A stretch of DNA of 40,937 bases from Halioglobus sp. GTDB taxonomy: Bacteria; Pseudomonadota; Gammaproteobacteria; Pseudomonadales; Halieaceae. This document shows positions 8,013 to 20,983 of the stretch, piece after piece. The stretch covers positions 1 to 40,937 of the forward strand of contig JARFQU010000116.1 in assembly GCA_029287595.1 (NCBI GenBank). The letters are read 5' to 3'. The position numbers and the translations under genes are program-made. How positions within the stretch are numbered: the stretch's first letter is position 1; every line of letters starts with the position of its first letter. A model generated the notes under the pieces. It saw only the letters and a list, made by a program, of their open reading frames with translations. It had not been told where the DNA came from and made no database searches.

Positions 8013-9323
8013 TCAGTCTTTGCTCTGTTCCAGTGCGGCAAATTGCCTTCCGGCGTAACGAGCTGCGACTATCCATACCACCAGCAACACCAGGGTGACC
8101 AGGCTGAGATAGCGCAGGCTGGATATATCGGTCACCGCGAAGGTAATCCCCAGGCTGATCAGTACCGCTATCGCCTTGGCGAAGCGCTGTACGAACATGT
8201 CGATAAAGGCCTTGGCGCGGTATTTTTCCGCGTCACTGGTGGGCACGTAAAGGGCCTCTTTGGCGGACTGGTTGATAGAGTAGCTGAAGCCGTTGTCCGC
8301 AGTGCTGAGCATGCTGCCTACCCAGAGCAAGGGGAACACCAGGAAAGCGGTGGAGCCCATGGTGATGACGAAAGGCAGTACTAGTAGTGCCACCGCCACG
8401 CCGAAGCGGGTCATGATAAAACCGGTCAGGAATAACTGCACAAACAGTGATACCCAGTTGGTGATGGTGAACACCAGGGCAAAATGCCTTCCTATTTCCG
8501 GCCCGTCCAGATAGTGGGCGACGGTAAAGGTAAACTGGAAATCGATGATAGTGGAGATCACTTCGTACAAGCCGACGATGGCCACGATGGACAGCAGGTA
8601 GCGGGAACTGAATACCAGGCGGGCGCCCTCGGTTGCCGCATTGCCGCTGCGGGTGGAGGGCGCCGCGCCAGGCGCGGTTATCGCCGCGGGCTGCACCTGT
8701 CGGCCGGCACCCCAGGCGATGGCAGCTATCAACCCGGTGATGCCGCCGCATACCCAAAGCCAGGACGAATCCGATAACAGTGACACGTTGGCACTGACCA
8801 CACTGGTGCCGAATACCCCTCCGCACACGCCCCCCAGTCCTATCAGGCCATAGAGGCGCTTGGCGGCATCGGGGGTGACACTGTCGTTGAGGAAGCTGAA
8901 AAAGGTCGCCACCATCAGGGTGCTGTACAGGTCCCCGAACAGGTAAAAGCTCCAGACACCGAGATCGCCCGGGTTTATCAGCCAGCGGCTGAATAGTGCA
9001 CAACAGACGATAAAAAAGCCGGAGAAGACGAAGGTCAACTGCTGCCTGCGCAGCTTGTGGCTGAGTTGGGTGAAGACCACCACAGCGGCGAAGGCGACGA
9101 CCATGTTGAGGATCTTGGCCAGTAGCTCCGCCTGGGGAGCGCTGAAGGCCAAGCCCATGAGGTCGATACCGCCCTGGTCGTAGAATTCAATGAACAGGCC
9201 CTTTTTCAGGGGCTTGAGTATCCAGAAGGTGGTGATCACCAGGAAGAAGTAAGCGAACATCAATAGCGCCAGCGGTAATTCATCGCGCCTGACGTCCAGA
9301 AATGCTTGCAATGTCTTCTTCAA
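8013..9323 (-). CDS. ATP/ADP translocase-like (NTP/NDP exchange) transporter, about 12 membrane helices
   Basis: A polytopic membrane protein of about 436 residues in the TLC/Npt nucleotide-exchange family. N-terminal features are ELPLALLMFAYFFLVITTFWILKPLKKGLF, where the lysine-flanked WILKPLKKG is typical. Further features are SFYLFGDLYSTLMVATFFSFLNDSVTPDAAKRLYGLIGLGGVCGG and a C-terminal SINQSAKEALYVPTSDAEKYRAKAFIDMFVQR. Members are known as ATP/ADP exchangers in Rickettsia, Chlamydia and plastids; free-living homologues are less well understood. The start is uncertain: I use TTG 9323 (LKKTLQAFLDV), and TTG codons a little upstream are possible. The open extension to 9785 lies opposite the next gene and is not protein-like. 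It is divergent from the exported dikinase-like gene with a spacer near 65 bases. Confidence 0.8.
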   Translation of the reverse strand: MKKTLQAFLDVRRDELPLALLMFAYFFLVITTFWILKPLKKGLFIEFYDQGGIDLMGLAFSAPQAELLAKILNMVVAFAAVVVFTQLSHKLRRQQLTFVFSGFFIVCCALFSRWLINPGDLGVWSFYLFGDLYSTLMVATFFSFLNDSVTPDAAKRLYGLIGLGGVCGGVFGTSVVSANVSLLSDSSWLWVCGGITGLIAAIAWGAGRQVQPAAITAPGAAPSTRSGNAATEGARLVFSSRYLLSIVAIVGLYEVISTIIDFQFTFTVAHYLDGPEIGRHFALVFTITNWVSLFVQLFLTGFIMTRFGVAVALLVLPFVITMGSTAFLVFPLLWVGSMLSTADNGFSYSINQSAKEALYVPTSDAEKYRAKAFIDMFVQRFAKAIAVLISLGITFAVTDISSLRYLSLVTLVLLVVWIVAARYAGRQFAALEQSKD

Positions 9324-9346
9324 AGGCTTGAACCCCCGCGCGCTGC

Positions 9347-9352
9347 TATACT
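9347..9352 (+). promoter_or_regulatory. Candidate -10 element (CTATACT type) for the dikinase-like gene
   Basis: TATACT preceded by C lies 36 bases before the GTG at 9389 and would give a leader of about 30 bases. No good -35 is seen at the usual distance. The C before TATACT is favoured by sigma-S RNA polymerase. The same 7-mer occurs upstream of rpoS, the DUF1653 gene and fdsG. Confidence 0.35.
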
Positions 9353-9388
9353 GCAATTTCAATAGAACATAATAGCGAATTACCGGGC

Positions 9389-12295
9389 GTGAAGTTGAAA
9401 AGATTATTGTTACTGGCGCTGCCCTTTTGTCTGGCACTTGCCCTTCCGGTGCAGGCCGACACGGCGACCCACCAGTCCTGGATAGAAGAAATGAAGGAGC
9501 AGCCCCGGGGCCCGTTTTCCCGCGTGCGCTGGTTCTGTCACGACGGTGCTGTGCTGCCGCCAAAAGCCTATGCCTGCAGTGATCACGGTGGCGGGGTGCA
9601 ACACGGGGAATGGAACGCGCAAACCCTGGAGTTGCGTAAACGGGGCTACCTGGTTGCCAACACCCTGGCGGGCATCCAGCCCGAGACTTTCCTCGATCAA
9701 GAGGATTTCGAAAATGACTATGGCCAGCGCCTGGTAGAGCGCTTTCTGATCGCCGTGGATAATGGCTGGATATTCCGTCGGGCATTGTTCTACCGCGGGG
9801 CTATCCAGGAAGAAGATGAGCGAGCGGGTGGTCGCAGCCTGCTGCTGGCCATGTTGTCGCGGGAGGAGTGGGCACAGGCGCATTTCCTGGCGTTGCGCAG
9901 TGGCGTCAAACTATTGCCCCACGGTATGGATAGCGCCTCATCCGGCCGGGTGAGGCGGCTGTCCGCCTCCCTGTCCGACGAGGATCCCGGGTTTATGCCC
10001 GTGCGCATCAAGATTCACGGAGCCCCGGATGGCAGCGACGCTGCCAGGGTGCGGGAATATATGCAGGGTGTGGCAGATGCCGGGTTGCAGCAGCGCTACA
10101 GCGAGCTGGCTGTGGAGATTGACCGTATTTACCTGGCCGCGCCCCTCGAACGGGAGCTGCTGGATATGGCGGCGCGCGACTGGGTGCCGGTGGGAATGCG
10201 CGAGGTGTTTAACAGCGCCGGCCGGGCCTGGGGGGCTGCGACTGCCTCGCAGCATATGCAACTGAGTGCCCAGCTGCTGGCAGTGGTGCGCGATCAGCTC
10301 AGTGCCGTGGCCGGGGCCGACAATCGCCTGGATTTACTGGATTTCAGCCTGCGCCTGGAAGCCGAACACTTTCGCGCGTCCAGCTCGGTGCGTGAGCAAC
10401 TGCCGCAGATGAGCCGGGCAGAAATTCTGCAGATGATGACCGCGGCGGGAGATGCCGCCTATGGCGTGGGTCTGCTGAACCAGCGCCTGCTGTTCGCCCT
10501 GCGCGCACAGATCGCAGCGCTTCAGGCAGAAGATATCACCGTGGCGCAGTACCAGCAGGGCCTGTCCTATCTCAACCGGGTTCCCGGGTGGGGTCTGCAG
10601 GCCATGCGCCGATATTTTTACCAGCCCATGGTCAAACTGTCCGAGATAGAGCCGCTGGCGCTGTTGTTTATACAGGACCAGCTGCGTGGCAGCCCACTGA
10701 TGTTTTATTCCCAGTCCCTCAATCTGCTGGTGCGGGATGCCGGTCGCCTGGCCGGCATCCGCCACCAGTTCTTCGGGCAGAACGTGGGTGCCGGTTTTAC
10801 CGCACTCAACCCCGGTCTTGCCCGTGGGATATTGCATGCCAGGCCGCTGCAGGGTGATACCGAGGCACTGCGCGAAGACGGGATCTATGTGCTGCCTGAG
10901 ACTGTCGCTGAGCTGCCGCCCGTTGCAGGTATTCTCACGGCGGGAGAGGGTAACCCCCTGTCCCATGTGCAGTTGCTGGCGCGCAATCTGGGGATACCAA
11001 ATGTCACCGTCAGCCCGGCCCTGCAGCAGCGACTGCGCGAGCATGACGGCAGCATGATGGTGCTGGCGGTGAGTCCGGGTGGCCTGGTGGAAATCAGTGA
11101 GGATGATCCCGGCTGGGATGCGGTATTCGCCGAGAATGAGGCTTCCCGGGGGGTCAGTATCGAGCCGGATCTGGAGAAACTGGACCTCAGCCTGACCCGG
11201 GTCGTTGCTATCGACCAGTTGTCCGCTGCGGATTCCGGTCGCACTGTGGGCCCCAAAGCGGCCAAACTGGCGGAGCTGCGCAAACACTATCCCGAGGCCG
11301 TATCACGCGGCCTGGCCATTCCCTTTGGCGTGTTCAAGGCAGTGGTGCTGGACCAGGCCTACCCCGGGGGCGGCACCCTGTTTGAGTGGATGCAACGGGA
11401 GTACCGTAAACTGGAGGCGCTTCCCGCCGGCGGCGCAGCCCAGAAGCAGGCGGTGGAGCGGTTTCGTGCCGAGTTGTACCAGCGCATACTCGATACCCAG
11501 CTGAGCGAAGCCTTCAAGAGCGACCTGCGGCAGGCACTGGCCCGCACATTTGGCGGTGAAAAGATCGGCCTGTTTGTGCGCTCGGATACCAACGTGGAAG
11601 ACCTGGCGGGCTTTACCGGGGCGGGCCTGAACCTGACGCTGCCCAATGTGGTGGACTTCGATGAACTGCTGGAATCCATCACCCGGGTGTGGGCTTCGCC
11701 CTTTACCGCCCGCGCGTTTTCCTGGCGACAGTCCCACATGAGTGCACCGGAGCATGTCTACACCTCGATCCTGCTGCTGGAGTCGGTGGGTTCGGACAAG
11801 TCGGGCGTGCTGGTGACCGCGGATATCGATACTGGCGCCACCGATACGCTGTCGGTGGCGGTGAATGAAGGGCTGGGGGGTGCGGTCGACGGGCAGGCGG
11901 CGGAGTCATTGCGCATCCCTCTTGATGGCGGTCCCGTGCGGGTACTGGCGGCGGCGACCGCGCCTTTGCGCCGGGACTTATCGCCGGCGGGTGGCATTGC
12001 CGCTGTGCCCAGCTCGGGCAGTGATGCGGTGCTTACACCGGACGATATAGCGCAGCTCGTGGCGTTCGCGCACAGCCTGCCCAAACGCTTTCCGCCCATC
12101 ATCGACGATGCCGGCAACCCCGCTCCGGCGGATGTCGAATTCGGTTTTCTGGACGGCCGCCTGCGGCTGTTCCAGCTGCGCCCTTTCCTGGACAGCGCTG
12201 CCGTAGGACGCAATAGCTACCTGCAGCAGATGGACGCCCGCGCCGGTGCGGATTTACAGCGACAGGTCGATATGGCCGGGAGACCAGAACCATGA
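9389..12295 (+). CDS. Exported dikinase-like protein: swivelling His domain followed by PEP/pyruvate-type ATP-grasp domain
   Basis: A 968-residue protein with a clear signal peptide (KLKRLLLLALPFCLALALPVQA). Residues 25 to about 480 are mostly helical and unrecognised, with a conserved-looking IKIHGAPDG near 210. Next comes a swivelling phosphohistidine-type domain (VAGILTAGEGNPLSHVQLLARNLGIPNV, H526), then a C-terminal ATP-grasp domain of the pyruvate-phosphate-dikinase N-terminal type: GPKAAKLAEL (about 620), IPFGVF, FVRSDTNVEDLAGFTGAGL (about 729-747), SVAVNEGLGGAVDGQ and LRLFQLRPF. The order His domain then ATP-grasp is that of glucan/water dikinases, reversed relative to PEP synthase and PPDK. 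Export is surprising for an ATP-using fold. The last four bases overlap the start of the serine hydrolase gene. The substrate is unknown. Confidence 0.82.
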   Translation: MKLKRLLLLALPFCLALALPVQADTATHQSWIEEMKEQPRGPFSRVRWFCHDGAVLPPKAYACSDHGGGVQHGEWNAQTLELRKRGYLVANTLAGIQPETFLDQEDFENDYGQRLVERFLIAVDNGWIFRRALFYRGAIQEEDERAGGRSLLLAMLSREEWAQAHFLALRSGVKLLPHGMDSASSGRVRRLSASLSDEDPGFMPVRIKIHGAPDGSDAARVREYMQGVADAGLQQRYSELAVEIDRIYLAAPLERELLDMAARDWVPVGMREVFNSAGRAWGAATASQHMQLSAQLLAVVRDQLSAVAGADNRLDLLDFSLRLEAEHFRASSSVREQLPQMSRAEILQMMTAAGDAAYGVGLLNQRLLFALRAQIAALQAEDITVAQYQQGLSYLNRVPGWGLQAMRRYFYQPMVKLSEIEPLALLFIQDQLRGSPLMFYSQSLNLLVRDAGRLAGIRHQFFGQNVGAGFTALNPGLARGILHARPLQGDTEALREDGIYVLPETVAELPPVAGILTAGEGNPLSHVQLLARNLGIPNVTVSPALQQRLREHDGSMMVLAVSPGGLVEISEDDPGWDAVFAENEASRGVSIEPDLEKLDLSLTRVVAIDQLSAADSGRTVGPKAAKLAELRKHYPEAVSRGLAIPFGVFKAVVLDQAYPGGGTLFEWMQREYRKLEALPAGGAAQKQAVERFRAELYQRILDTQLSEAFKSDLRQALARTFGGEKIGLFVRSDTNVEDLAGFTGAGLNLTLPNVVDFDELLESITRVWASPFTARAFSWRQSHMSAPEHVYTSILLLESVGSDKSGVLVTADIDTGATDTLSVAVNEGLGGAVDGQAAESLRIPLDGGPVRVLAAATAPLRRDLSPAGGIAAVPSSGSDAVLTPDDIAQLVAFAHSLPKRFPPIIDDAGNPAPADVEFGFLDGRLRLFQLRPFLDSAAVGRNSYLQQMDARAGADLQRQVDMAGRPEP

Positions 12296-13557
12296 ACAAT
12301 CCATTCGCTATAGCGGTAGCTTTATTATTGTTATGCCCCCTGCTCGCGACAGCCTGGCCCATAGATGGCTACCCCCAAACCGGTATTCGTCGCCTCGAGG
12401 AACAGCGGCTGATTGCGGTGGGAGAGATGCAGGGAACGGGGCAGCCTTCCGGAGGGCGCTGGCCCACCGCGAAAGTGGATATTCGCCTGTTGCAGCGGCC
12501 TGATCTCAAAATCCCCGCGGCGGACGAGGCACTCACCGCGCAACTGCTGGCGCTGCTGGGTGAGGATGCCGAGCGCTACGGTATCGCGGTGCTGGACCTG
12601 ACCGACCCCAACCAGCCCACCTATGGCGAATACCGGGGCGATTACCGGCAAAACGTGGGCAGTGTAGGCAAGCTGCTGGTGGGCCTGGGTTTTTTTCAGG
12701 GCATGGCAGACGTGTATGGGGGTGATGTGGAAGCGCGCGAATCCCTGCTGCGCGATACGGTAGTCACCGCCGACCGATTCTCACACTGGGACCATCACGC
12801 TATTCGACTTTTCAATGTGGACACGCGCACCATGGTGCGCCGGCCGATGAAAGACGGGGACACCGGCAACCTCTGGGAATACCTGGACTGGACCCTGTCG
12901 GTGAGCTCCAATGCGGCGGCGGCCATGACCATGCGCGATACCATGCTGCTGCGCCAGTTTGGCACTGACTACCCTATACCGGATGAGCGCATAACACCTT
13001 TTTTTGACGGTCAGTCCAGCGCCGACAAAACCCGGTTGTTCCAGCGGGCTTTCTGGGAGCCGGTGACACGCAATGGCCTGTCATTGGACCAGATACGCCA
13101 GGGCAGCTTCTTTACCCGCGAGGGCAAGCACCTGGTGGCCGGTGGCGGCATCAGCTATGCCAGCGCGCGCAGCCTGTTGCAGTTGCTGGTACAGATGGAA
13201 AAAGGCCAGTTGGTAGACGAGTGGAGCAGTCGCGCCCTCAAGCGCCTGCTGTATATGACCGAGCGCCGTATTCGCTATGCCTCCTCCCCGGCACTGCGCG
13301 ATGCTGCCGTGTATTTCAAATCCGGTTCGCTCTATAGCTGCCAGCCGGAAGAGGGCTTTACCTGCGGCAAGTACAAGGGCAACAAGCGCAACTACATGAA
13401 CTCTGTCGCTATCGTGGAAGCGGACGTGGAGGGCGTGCGCCTGCATTATATCGTGACGCTGGTTTCCAATGTGCTGCGACAGAATTCCGCGGTAGCCCAC
13501 CAGACCCTGGGTACCAGGATTCACCAGCTGATCAAGCAGCGCAACGGGCTGCAGTAG
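12292..13557 (+). CDS. Exported serine hydrolase of class A beta-lactamase / DD-peptidase fold (first of a pair)
   Basis: The 421-residue protein has a signal peptide (NPFAIAVALLLLCPLLATA) and the three active-site elements of the penicillin-recognising fold: S124-V-G-K127 (SxxK), S205-S-N207 (SxN) and K343-S-G345 (KTG-like). It is longer than class A beta-lactamases (about 290) because of an N-terminal 100-residue part and inserts, and no Glu166-type omega-loop motif is obvious. Peptidase, esterase or lactamase activity on an envelope substrate are all possible. Two cysteines (SLYSC, GFTC) could form a disulfide. Its ATG overlaps the dikinase-like gene by 4 bases, implying translational coupling and a shared process. 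It converges on the second serine hydrolase, 9 bases apart. Confidence 0.85.
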   Translation: MNNPFAIAVALLLLCPLLATAWPIDGYPQTGIRRLEEQRLIAVGEMQGTGQPSGGRWPTAKVDIRLLQRPDLKIPAADEALTAQLLALLGEDAERYGIAVLDLTDPNQPTYGEYRGDYRQNVGSVGKLLVGLGFFQGMADVYGGDVEARESLLRDTVVTADRFSHWDHHAIRLFNVDTRTMVRRPMKDGDTGNLWEYLDWTLSVSSNAAAAMTMRDTMLLRQFGTDYPIPDERITPFFDGQSSADKTRLFQRAFWEPVTRNGLSLDQIRQGSFFTREGKHLVAGGGISYASARSLLQLLVQMEKGQLVDEWSSRALKRLLYMTERRIRYASSPALRDAAVYFKSGSLYSCQPEEGFTCGKYKGNKRNYMNSVAIVEADVEGVRLHYIVTLVSNVLRQNSAVAHQTLGTRIHQLIKQRNGLQ

Positions 13558-13566
13558 CGCCGCGGT

Positions 13567-14445
13567 TCAGGAGTTTTTTACCAGTTGGTGTACGGCCCTG
13601 GCCAGCTGGCGCAGCAGTTGCTCGCCCTTGGGACCCTCTGCCAGTCCCACCAGGATATAGTTACCCTCGGGGGACTGTACCAACACGCTATCGGCATGAA
13701 AATCGCGCCAGGTGCCCGATTTTCGCCACAACTCATCGGTCTTTTCACCCGCCAGTCCCGCCACGAATTTGTGGGGTATGCCCGGGCGTGACAGCATGTC
13801 GCACATCATGGCGCTGTGCTTATCATCCAACAGGCTACCCCTGTACAGGCGGTAGTAGAGGCGCGCGACCTGGTAGGCGCTGGCGCCGTGCGACAGGCCC
13901 ATGATCGGGTCCCGGTGATGGGCCACGGCGCCGGCGTAGTCCTTGCCTACCCACAGTCCCCCGGACAGTTCATCATCGTAAAAGTCGTACTCATTGCGTT
14001 GCAGTATCTCCAGTATGCGTTCACGGCCCACCCGTTCCATCACCCGTGTGGCGCAGGGATTACAGGATTCGCGGATCATGTTGTGCAGGTCTTTCTCCAG
14101 GGCCGGGTCAATGTCCAGCGTACCTTCCTGGGAGGCAACCATGGCGGCGAACAAAATGGCGATTTTCGGCAAGCTGGCGGCGTAGAGCATGTGCGTACCG
14201 TTGAGCGAAGCCAGGCGGTAGCTGCCTTTCTCATCCATGATTACCAGGGCAATCGCCAGGCTGCGGTCCTGTATCTTCCGTCCCCAGCCATGCTCATCCA
14301 CCAATTGGTTTAACGCCTTCTGCAACCTCATCTCCTGCACGGGCCTGAGGTCCTGCTGGACAAGGAGCTGCGCGCTGGCATGCGGCACCAACAATAGCGC
14401 CAGCAATAACAAGTGGCAGTGTCGCAAAATACCCGATGTGCTCAT
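13567..14445 (-). CDS. Exported serine hydrolase of class A beta-lactamase fold (second of a pair)
   Basis: From the ATG at 14445 the product has 292 residues with a signal peptide (ILRHCHLLLLALLLVPHASA). Active-site elements are S91-L-P-K94, S127-C-N129 and K242-S-G-T245, in the right order and spacing for a class A-like serine hydrolase. The canonical omega-loop ExxLN is not evident, so true beta-lactamase activity is uncertain. Cysteines at 128 and 131 (ESCNPC) flank the SxN motif. An upstream ATG at 14511 would add 22 residues that spoil the signal peptide. It shares only the fold with the neighbouring plus-strand hydrolase, so a recent tandem duplication is unlikely. Confidence 0.85.
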   Translation of the reverse strand: MSTSGILRHCHLLLLALLLVPHASAQLLVQQDLRPVQEMRLQKALNQLVDEHGWGRKIQDRSLAIALVIMDEKGSYRLASLNGTHMLYAASLPKIAILFAAMVASQEGTLDIDPALEKDLHNMIRESCNPCATRVMERVGRERILEILQRNEYDFYDDELSGGLWVGKDYAGAVAHHRDPIMGLSHGASAYQVARLYYRLYRGSLLDDKHSAMMCDMLSRPGIPHKFVAGLAGEKTDELWRKSGTWRDFHADSVLVQSPEGNYILVGLAEGPKGEQLLRQLARAVHQLVKNS

Positions 14446-14590
14446 ATGTGAGGGGTCGCTTCCAAGGTCCGGGCCCGTGACTGGCGCGCGGTGCAGCCTG
14501 AAGGATACCATAGGCTATTTTTGGCAATGATCTCTTCATGTCCCTGCCAGCCCAATTGCAACCAGATCTGGAACAGGCGGCGAGTGCCTG

Positions 14591-14620
14591 TTGGTCTGTT
14601 CGCGATTAATTTTGTACACT
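14591..14620 (+). promoter_or_regulatory. Candidate promoter for accA
   Basis: TTGGTC (14591-14596) and TACACT (14615-14620) are separated by 18 bases, about 35 bases before the accA start. The match is moderate in both boxes, and no experimental mark is available. The rest of the 14446-14654 spacer shows nothing clear. Confidence 0.3.
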
Positions 14621-14654
14621 GTGTGTCTATTCGCATACATGAGTTGGCCTGCGC

Positions 14655-15602
14655 ATGAACCCCAATTACCTGGACTTCGAGCAACCGATCGCCGAGCTGG
14701 AAGTGAAGATCGAGGAACTGCAACTGGTGGGTTCCGATAATGAGATCAATATCAGCGCGGAAATCGAGACCCTGCGCGATAAGAGCACCAAGCTCACGGA
14801 GAAAATATACGCCAATCTCAGCTCCTGGGACATCGTCAGGGTGGCGCGCCATCCGCTGCGGCCCTATACCATGGACTATATCTCCCGGGTCTTCACCGAG
14901 TTCGATGAACTGCATGGCGACCGCCACTTTGCCGACGATAACGCTATTGTGGGTGGCATCGCACGACTGGAGGGCGAGCCTGTCATGGTCATCGGGCAGG
15001 AGAAGGGCCGGGCGGTGAAGGACAAGGTGATGCGCAATTTCGGGATGCCCAAGCCCGAGGGTTATCGCAAGGCCCTGCGCCTGATGGAAATGGCGGAGCG
15101 CTTCAAGTTGCCGGTGATCACCCTGATCGACACGCCCGGAGCCTACCCGGGTATCGACTCGGAGGAACGCGGTATTTCCGAATCCATCGCCCAGAACCTC
15201 GCAGTCATGTCACGCCTGGCCACGCCTATCATCTGCGTGGTGATCGGGGAGGGCAGCTCGGGTGGTGCCCTGGGTATCGGCGTCGGCGATCACCTGGCGA
15301 TGCTGCAGTACTCCACCTACTTCGTGATTTCACCGGAAGGCTGCGCCAACATCATCTGGAAGAGTACCGACAAGGCACCGGAAGCGGCGGAGGCCATGGG
15401 CGTGACGTCTTCTGTGCTGCAGGATCTGGGCATTGTGGACGCTACCATTCCTGAACCACTGGGCGGTGCCCATCGCGGCGTTGACCTGATGGCGGAACGC
15501 ATCAAGGAGCACCTGGTGCTGCAGTTGGAGAGCCTGCGGCAACTGCCTATGGAAGACCTGCTGTCCAAACGTTACCAGCGGCTCATGAGTTACGGCAACT
15601 AG
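14655..15602 (+). CDS. accA: Acetyl-CoA carboxylase carboxyltransferase subunit alpha
   Basis: AccA pairs with AccD to transfer the carboxyl group from biotin to acetyl-CoA, the committed step of fatty acid synthesis. The 315-residue product begins with the family N-terminus [19 protein letters not shown]. It carries the crotonase-like core ([88 protein letters not shown]). Length and motifs are normal. tilS follows after 33 bases, an arrangement common in gammaproteobacteria. Confidence 0.98.
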   Translation: MNPNYLDFEQPIAELEVKIEELQLVGSDNEINISAEIETLRDKSTKLTEKIYANLSSWDIVRVARHPLRPYTMDYISRVFTEFDELHGDRHFADDNAIVGGIARLEGEPVMVIGQEKGRAVKDKVMRNFGMPKPEGYRKALRLMEMAERFKLPVITLIDTPGAYPGIDSEERGISESIAQNLAVMSRLATPIICVVIGEGSSGGALGIGVGDHLAMLQYSTYFVISPEGCANIIWKSTDKAPEAAEAMGVTSSVLQDLGIVDATIPEPLGGAHRGVDLMAERIKEHLVLQLESLRQLPMEDLLSKRYQRLMSYGN

Positions 15603-15635
15603 GGCCCGCGCCCGCATCCCTGCGACCCCCGGGTC

Positions 15636-16970
15636 ATGTCTGTTCCTGTTATTACCCACAGCGACCTCGATGGCGAGCTGACTGCCCTGGGCTCAGCTCC
15701 GCACTGGTACGTGGGTTTCAGTGGCGGGGTGGACTCGACTGCCCTGCTGCACCTGCTCAGCCGTTGGCGCAGGGCCAATCCTGGCGCTCCCCCTCTCACA
15801 GCGATCCATATCAACCACGGCATGCAGTCTGCCGCGGACGACTGGCAGGTGCACTGTGAGTGGGTGTGCAAAATGTTGCAGGTGCCACTGATCTCGCATC
15901 AAGTGAGCGTGCTGAACAGCGGGCGGGGCGACGAGGCGGACGCCCGGGAGGCACGCTACCGGGTTTTTGAACAGCAATTGGGTGATGCTGAGATATTGTT
16001 CCTGGGCCATCACCTGGACGACCAGGTGGAGACTTTTTTCCTGCGGCTGTTGCGCGGAGCCGGGGTGCAGGGTCTGGCTGCCATGCCCGCCCGTCGGGCG
16101 CTGGGCCGTGGTGAGCTGCTGCGGCCGCTGCTGGCATTTACCCGGGAGCAGGTGGAGCAGTATATCCGTGAGCAGGGCCTGAGCTGCATCGAGGACCCCT
16201 CAAACAGCGATACCGCCATGGACCGCAATTTCCTGCGGGCCGAGTTGTTGCCGCTGCTGGCGTCGCGCTGGCCTGGATATAGGCGCACGGTGGCGCGTGC
16301 CGGTGGGCATATGTCAGCTACTGCCGAGGTGCTGGCGGAACTGTTACCGCTGCCGGAGACGGTGTATAGCGCAATGGGTGATCCCGGCGTATTGCAGCAG
16401 TCGCTGGCGGGCAAGTCGGGCGCGCAGCAGCTGCGCAGCTGGTTGCAGGCGGCGGGACTGCCGACACCTGACCAGGCGGCCCTGGAAGAATTTATGCGAC
16501 AGTTGCGCGAATCCGGCGCAGACAGCGCGCCGCGACTACAATGCAGTGCCTACTGCCTGCAGCGTTATCGCGACGCGATTTACCTGTTGCCGGACGAGGT
16601 GGGGCTGAATCTTGCCGCTTTCCAACTCCGCCCCGGTGATATTTTCCAGGTGCCCGGAGTAGGTCGCCTGGCCCTGGAGCCCACCCGGGAAGCGGGCGTG
16701 TTTCTGGAACCGGACGAGTTGCTGCACCTGGGCTGGCGCGAGGGCGGGGAGCGCTGTTCCCCGGTGGGTCGCGGCGGCAGTAACAGCCTCAAGAAATTGC
16801 TGCAGGAGCGCGATGTTCCTCCCTGGTGGCGAGCAAGGATCCCGCTGCTCTACCTGGGAGAGGAATTACTCTGTGTGGGCGATTTATGGCTGTGCCGGTC
16901 CAGCCGCTACCGCGACTTCGCTCCCCGGGGAGATAGCCTGTGGCGCCTGGTATGGCAGCGCAGTGCTTGA
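15636..16970 (+). CDS. tilS: tRNA(Ile)-lysidine synthetase
   Basis: TilS uses ATP to attach lysine to C34 of the CAU-anticodon tRNA(Ile), switching decoding from AUG to AUA. The 444-residue protein has the N-type ATP pyrophosphatase P-loop (FSGGVDSTALL, about 28-38), a GHHLDDQVETFFLRLLRGAG motif and EDPSNSDTAMDRNFLRAELLP. The C-terminal substrate-binding domain has GGERCSPVGRGGSNSLKKLLQERDVPPWWRARIPLLY. Length is typical of the long gammaproteobacterial form. The gene lies in the accA-tilS-pyrG order seen in pseudomonads. Confidence 0.96.
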   Translation: MSVPVITHSDLDGELTALGSAPHWYVGFSGGVDSTALLHLLSRWRRANPGAPPLTAIHINHGMQSAADDWQVHCEWVCKMLQVPLISHQVSVLNSGRGDEADAREARYRVFEQQLGDAEILFLGHHLDDQVETFFLRLLRGAGVQGLAAMPARRALGRGELLRPLLAFTREQVEQYIREQGLSCIEDPSNSDTAMDRNFLRAELLPLLASRWPGYRRTVARAGGHMSATAEVLAELLPLPETVYSAMGDPGVLQQSLAGKSGAQQLRSWLQAAGLPTPDQAALEEFMRQLRESGADSAPRLQCSAYCLQRYRDAIYLLPDEVGLNLAAFQLRPGDIFQVPGVGRLALEPTREAGVFLEPDELLHLGWREGGERCSPVGRGGSNSLKKLLQERDVPPWWRARIPLLYLGEELLCVGDLWLCRSSRYRDFAPRGDSLWRLVWQRSA

Positions 16971-17092
16971 GCCACTGATGATTGAGCCGGGTGCAGCTTT
17001 CTGTTAACCTGATTTCCCATCTTTTGCAGGACCCGCACCGCCCGAAAAGACTGCCTGCAGATAGGGGGTGCGCGTTCCTTTTTATCCGGTAG

Positions 17093-18757
<1,665 letters not shown>

Positions 18758-18772
18758 TTGGGCATAAACTGA

Positions 18773-19651
<879 letters not shown>

Positions 19652-19660
19652 AACATCTGA

Positions 19661-20965
<1,305 letters not shown>

Positions 20966-20983
20966 TAATCCCGGGAATCGCTC

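Noticed and set aside
10334-11287. 317-residue antisense frame within the dikinase-like gene
   Set aside because: The plus-strand frame has recognisable dikinase motifs here; the antisense translation has none.
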